Source of the DNA: Thermoleophilia bacterium
GTDB taxonomy: Bacteria; Actinomycetota; Thermoleophilia; UBA2241
Assembly: GCA_041393415.1 (NCBI GenBank)
Contig: JAWKKE010000002.1
Location: 243,990 to 307,989, forward strand
DNA: 64,000 bases
Reading direction: 5' to 3'
The notes under the pieces were generated by a model, which saw only the letters and a list, made by a program, of their open reading frames with translations, was not told the origin of the DNA and did not search any database. Every line of letters begins with the position of its first letter. The stretch's first letter is position 1. A program made the translations under genes and the position numbers. Shown here one piece after another: positions 62,319-64,000 of the stretch.

Positions 62319-63326
62319 TCAACCGGCGAGCGCACGCAAGTAGTAGACCCAGAAGGCCGGAATCTCGCGCGCGACCAACTGTGGTGTCTGAGCGATGGGC
62401 AGCGGGCCGCGCGCGGGCACCGTCAACACGTCGCGACCGGCGCGCGCGTAGGCCAGCTTGATACGCGGCAGATGATAGAACTGGCTCACCGCGACGATGC
62501 GCGCTTCGCCGTCGAGCAGGGCCAGCGAGTTCCGCACTGTGGCGGCGGTGTTCACGCCGTCCCCGTCGACGATCACGCGAGACTCCGGGACGCCGGCGGC
62601 GACCATCATGTCGCGCATCACCAGCGCCTCATCGTAGCCGCTCTCCCCCACTCCGCCGGAGACCAAGAGCGTATCGACGTAGCCGGTGTCGTACAGATCG
62701 ACGGCGGTCGCGACACGATCGGCCAGGGACGTCGACGCCCTTCCATCGGCGTGCACCTGGGCGCCGAAGACGACGGCAACGTTCGCCTCGCGACGGTAAT
62801 CCGTCTCACCGAAGAAGAACACCTGCGCCAGCGGGAAGACGAAGGCGCAGGCGGCCGCGACAAGGACGACCGTCGCCGAGGTGGCCCAACGCCCGTGCCG
62901 CGAGGCCGGAACGCCCGCCGCACAAACGGCGATGAGAATCAGCACGCCGGCGACGATGAATGAGAGCGGGATGGGAACGCGCGGGTCGATTTGACCCGCG
63001 CGCCATGCGGAGTAGAACCCGACGCCGTTCCACACGGCGACGCCGGCGAGCGCCGTGCACACCACGGCCGTAAGGAGGCGCCGCCAGACGGCGTGCGGCG
63101 GCGCTACGGCGAACCACAACAACACCACGCCGGCGAACGCCAGCACAGCCGCGGCCAGAGCCCGATTGCCAAACGGCAGTGCGATCCACCAGATGTTGGC
63201 GTCGTAGCTGAGCGCATGGCTGCGTACCGTAGCCGCGACGCCAAGCAACGTCAGCCCGCCGCAGAAGAGAGCAAGACCGCGGGCAACGGCGTTCACAGGC
63301 CAGAGCCGAGGGCGAAGCGCGCTCAT
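62319..63326 (-). CDS. DUF218 (YdcF-like) membrane protein
   Basis: The 335-residue protein has about five N-terminal membrane helices (to about residue 175) and a DUF218 domain with VAVVFGAQVHADGRAS, RVATAVDLYDTGYVDTLLVS, ESGYDEALVMRDMMVAAGVP and TAATVRNSLALL. The SanA/YdcF family is linked to envelope functions. The ATG at 63326 follows AGGG. Between it and gpsA there are 55 bases. Confidence 0.9.
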   Translation of the reverse strand: MSALRPRLWPVNAVARGLALFCGGLTLLGVAATVRSHALSYDANIWWIALPFGNRALAAAVLAFAGVVLLWFAVAPPHAVWRRLLTAVVCTALAGVAVWNGVGFYSAWRAGQIDPRVPIPLSFIVAGVLILIAVCAAGVPASRHGRWATSATVVLVAAACAFVFPLAQVFFFGETDYRREANVAVVFGAQVHADGRASTSLADRVATAVDLYDTGYVDTLLVSGGVGESGYDEALVMRDMMVAAGVPESRVIVDGDGVNTAATVRNSLALLDGEARIVAVSQFYHLPRIKLAYARAGRDVLTVPARGPLPIAQTPQLVAREIPAFWVYYLRALAG

Positions 63327-63381
63327 GGCTGAAGACCCTACCACGGGACAACGCCGGCGACGGATGCCATCCGTGACCTTC

Positions 63382-64000
63382 CTAGAAGTCCTCGCGCTCC
63401 GCCTTCGGCATGCGGCCCATGAGGTCCGCGACGCACTCCTGGACCGTGCGTTCTCCCTCGAGGACGGAGTAGACACTCTCGTTGACCGGCATCTCGATGC
63501 CGAGACGATTGCCCAAGTCGTGCAGGGCGTGCGCGGTAGGGATACCTTCGACCACTTGGCCTACGGCCGCCTCAACCTGGGCCGGTGAGAGCCCCTGCGC
63601 CAGCAACTCCCCCGCCTTGCGATTGCGGCTGTGCCGGGAGGTGCAGGTAGCGATGAGGTCGCCGATGCCCGCGAGCCCGAGGAAGGTAGCAAGCTCGGCC
63701 CCCTGCACAACCCCCAATCGAGTCATCTCGGCGATGCTCCGGGTTATCAAGCTGGCACGAGAGTTGTCGCCGAAGCCCAGACCGTCCGACATGCCCACGG
63801 CCACGGCAATGGGATTCTTCACTGCGCCGCAGTACTCGACGCCGACGATGTCGTCATTCGTATACACGCGGAACGTGTCGCATGTTATGGCCCGCTGGAG
63901 CACGGCGGCGACCTCTTCGTCGCCACAGGCGATGACGGTCGCCGACGGCATGTCGCGGGCCACTTCCTCGGCGTGGTTGGGGCCCGAGAGAGCAGCCACC
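63382..64000 (-). CDS. gpsA: Glycerol-3-phosphate dehydrogenase [NAD(P)+], C-terminal part
   Basis: The gene runs past the window end; about 205 codons are present. They include LSGPNHAEEVARDMPSATVI, VEYCGAVKNPIAVAVGMSDG with the catalytic Lys, NSRASLITRSIAEMTRLG and LAGIGDLIATCTSRHSRN, all typical of GpsA, which makes sn-glycerol 3-phosphate for phospholipids. The N-terminal nucleotide-binding domain lies outside. Confidence 0.95.
   Translation of the reverse strand, partial: VAALSGPNHAEEVARDMPSATVIACGDEEVAAVLQRAITCDTFRVYTNDDIVGVEYCGAVKNPIAVAVGMSDGLGFGDNSRASLITRSIAEMTRLGVVQGAELATFLGLAGIGDLIATCTSRHSRNRKAGELLAQGLSPAQVEAAVGQVVEGIPTAHALHDLGNRLGIEMPVNESVYSVLEGERTVQECVADLMGRMPKAEREDF

Overview
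The window is a GC-rich bacterial chromosome segment, almost wholly coding. All genes lie on the minus strand except lemA, htpX and rpmB. An actinobacterial-type integration host factor (mihF), SepF plus DivIVA, class 1B PyrD/PyrK, frequent GTG starts and a likely leaderless mRNA point to the phylum Actinomycetota. An intact PriA and a NusA with a C-terminal Cys/His finger suggest a deep-branching class such as Thermoleophilia; this placement is inference. No insertion sequences, phage genes, CRISPR arrays, tRNAs or rRNAs were seen.

Layout, left to right (transcription mostly runs right to left). 1-12.5 kb: a long translation/RNA-metabolism operon, rimP-nusA-ylxR-infB-DUF503-rbfA-nrnA-truB-ribF, then rpsO-pnp-M16 peptidase-dapB-dapA (cut by the window edge). 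It is preceded by a promoter and a terminator-like hairpin that resembles NusA autoregulatory attenuation. 12.5-15.1 kb: an L,D-transpeptidase diverging from lemA-htpX. 15.1-18.4 kb: mihF-gmk-rpoZ-coaBC-HD-TPR. 18.5-23.5 kb: pyrimidine biosynthesis in two units, pyrR-pyrB-pyrC and pyrK-pyrD, each with its own promoter and a near-identical PyrR-binding stem-loop. carAB and pyrF are not present. 23.6-29.9 kb: a cell-division/envelope cluster, M50 protease-pgeF-yggS-sepF-proC-divIVA-DUF167-small Cys protein-lspA-rluD. 29.9-37.6 kb: Asp23-fakA-DegV-recG-CCA/CBS/DHH fusion. 37.8-38.1 kb: rpmB on the plus strand with promoter and terminator.

38.2-45.7 kb: an FMN-riboswitch-controlled riboflavin operon (ribD-ribE-ribBA-ribH) ending in a translationally coupled MFS transporter, preceded by rpe and followed by two membrane proteins of unknown role. 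45.9-53 kb: metK-priA-def-fmt-rsmB, then a truncated DUF1266 gene. 53.2-63.3 kb: a looser set of accessory genes (GNATs, DUF1697, methyltransferase, LysE exporter, serine-hydrolase lipoprotein, DUF1801, PAP2, B3/B4, AAC(3)-like, DNA alkylation repair, DUF218). The window closes with a partial gpsA.

Most neighbouring genes overlap by 1-4 bases (ATGA, GTGA, TGATG), so translational coupling is the rule. The most interesting content is regulatory: the rimP-nusA leader, the twin PyrR elements with a small ORF, the leaderless mihF, and the riboswitch operon carrying a candidate flavin transporter. One protein-level oddity is Fmt, which has valine at the catalytic asparagine position.
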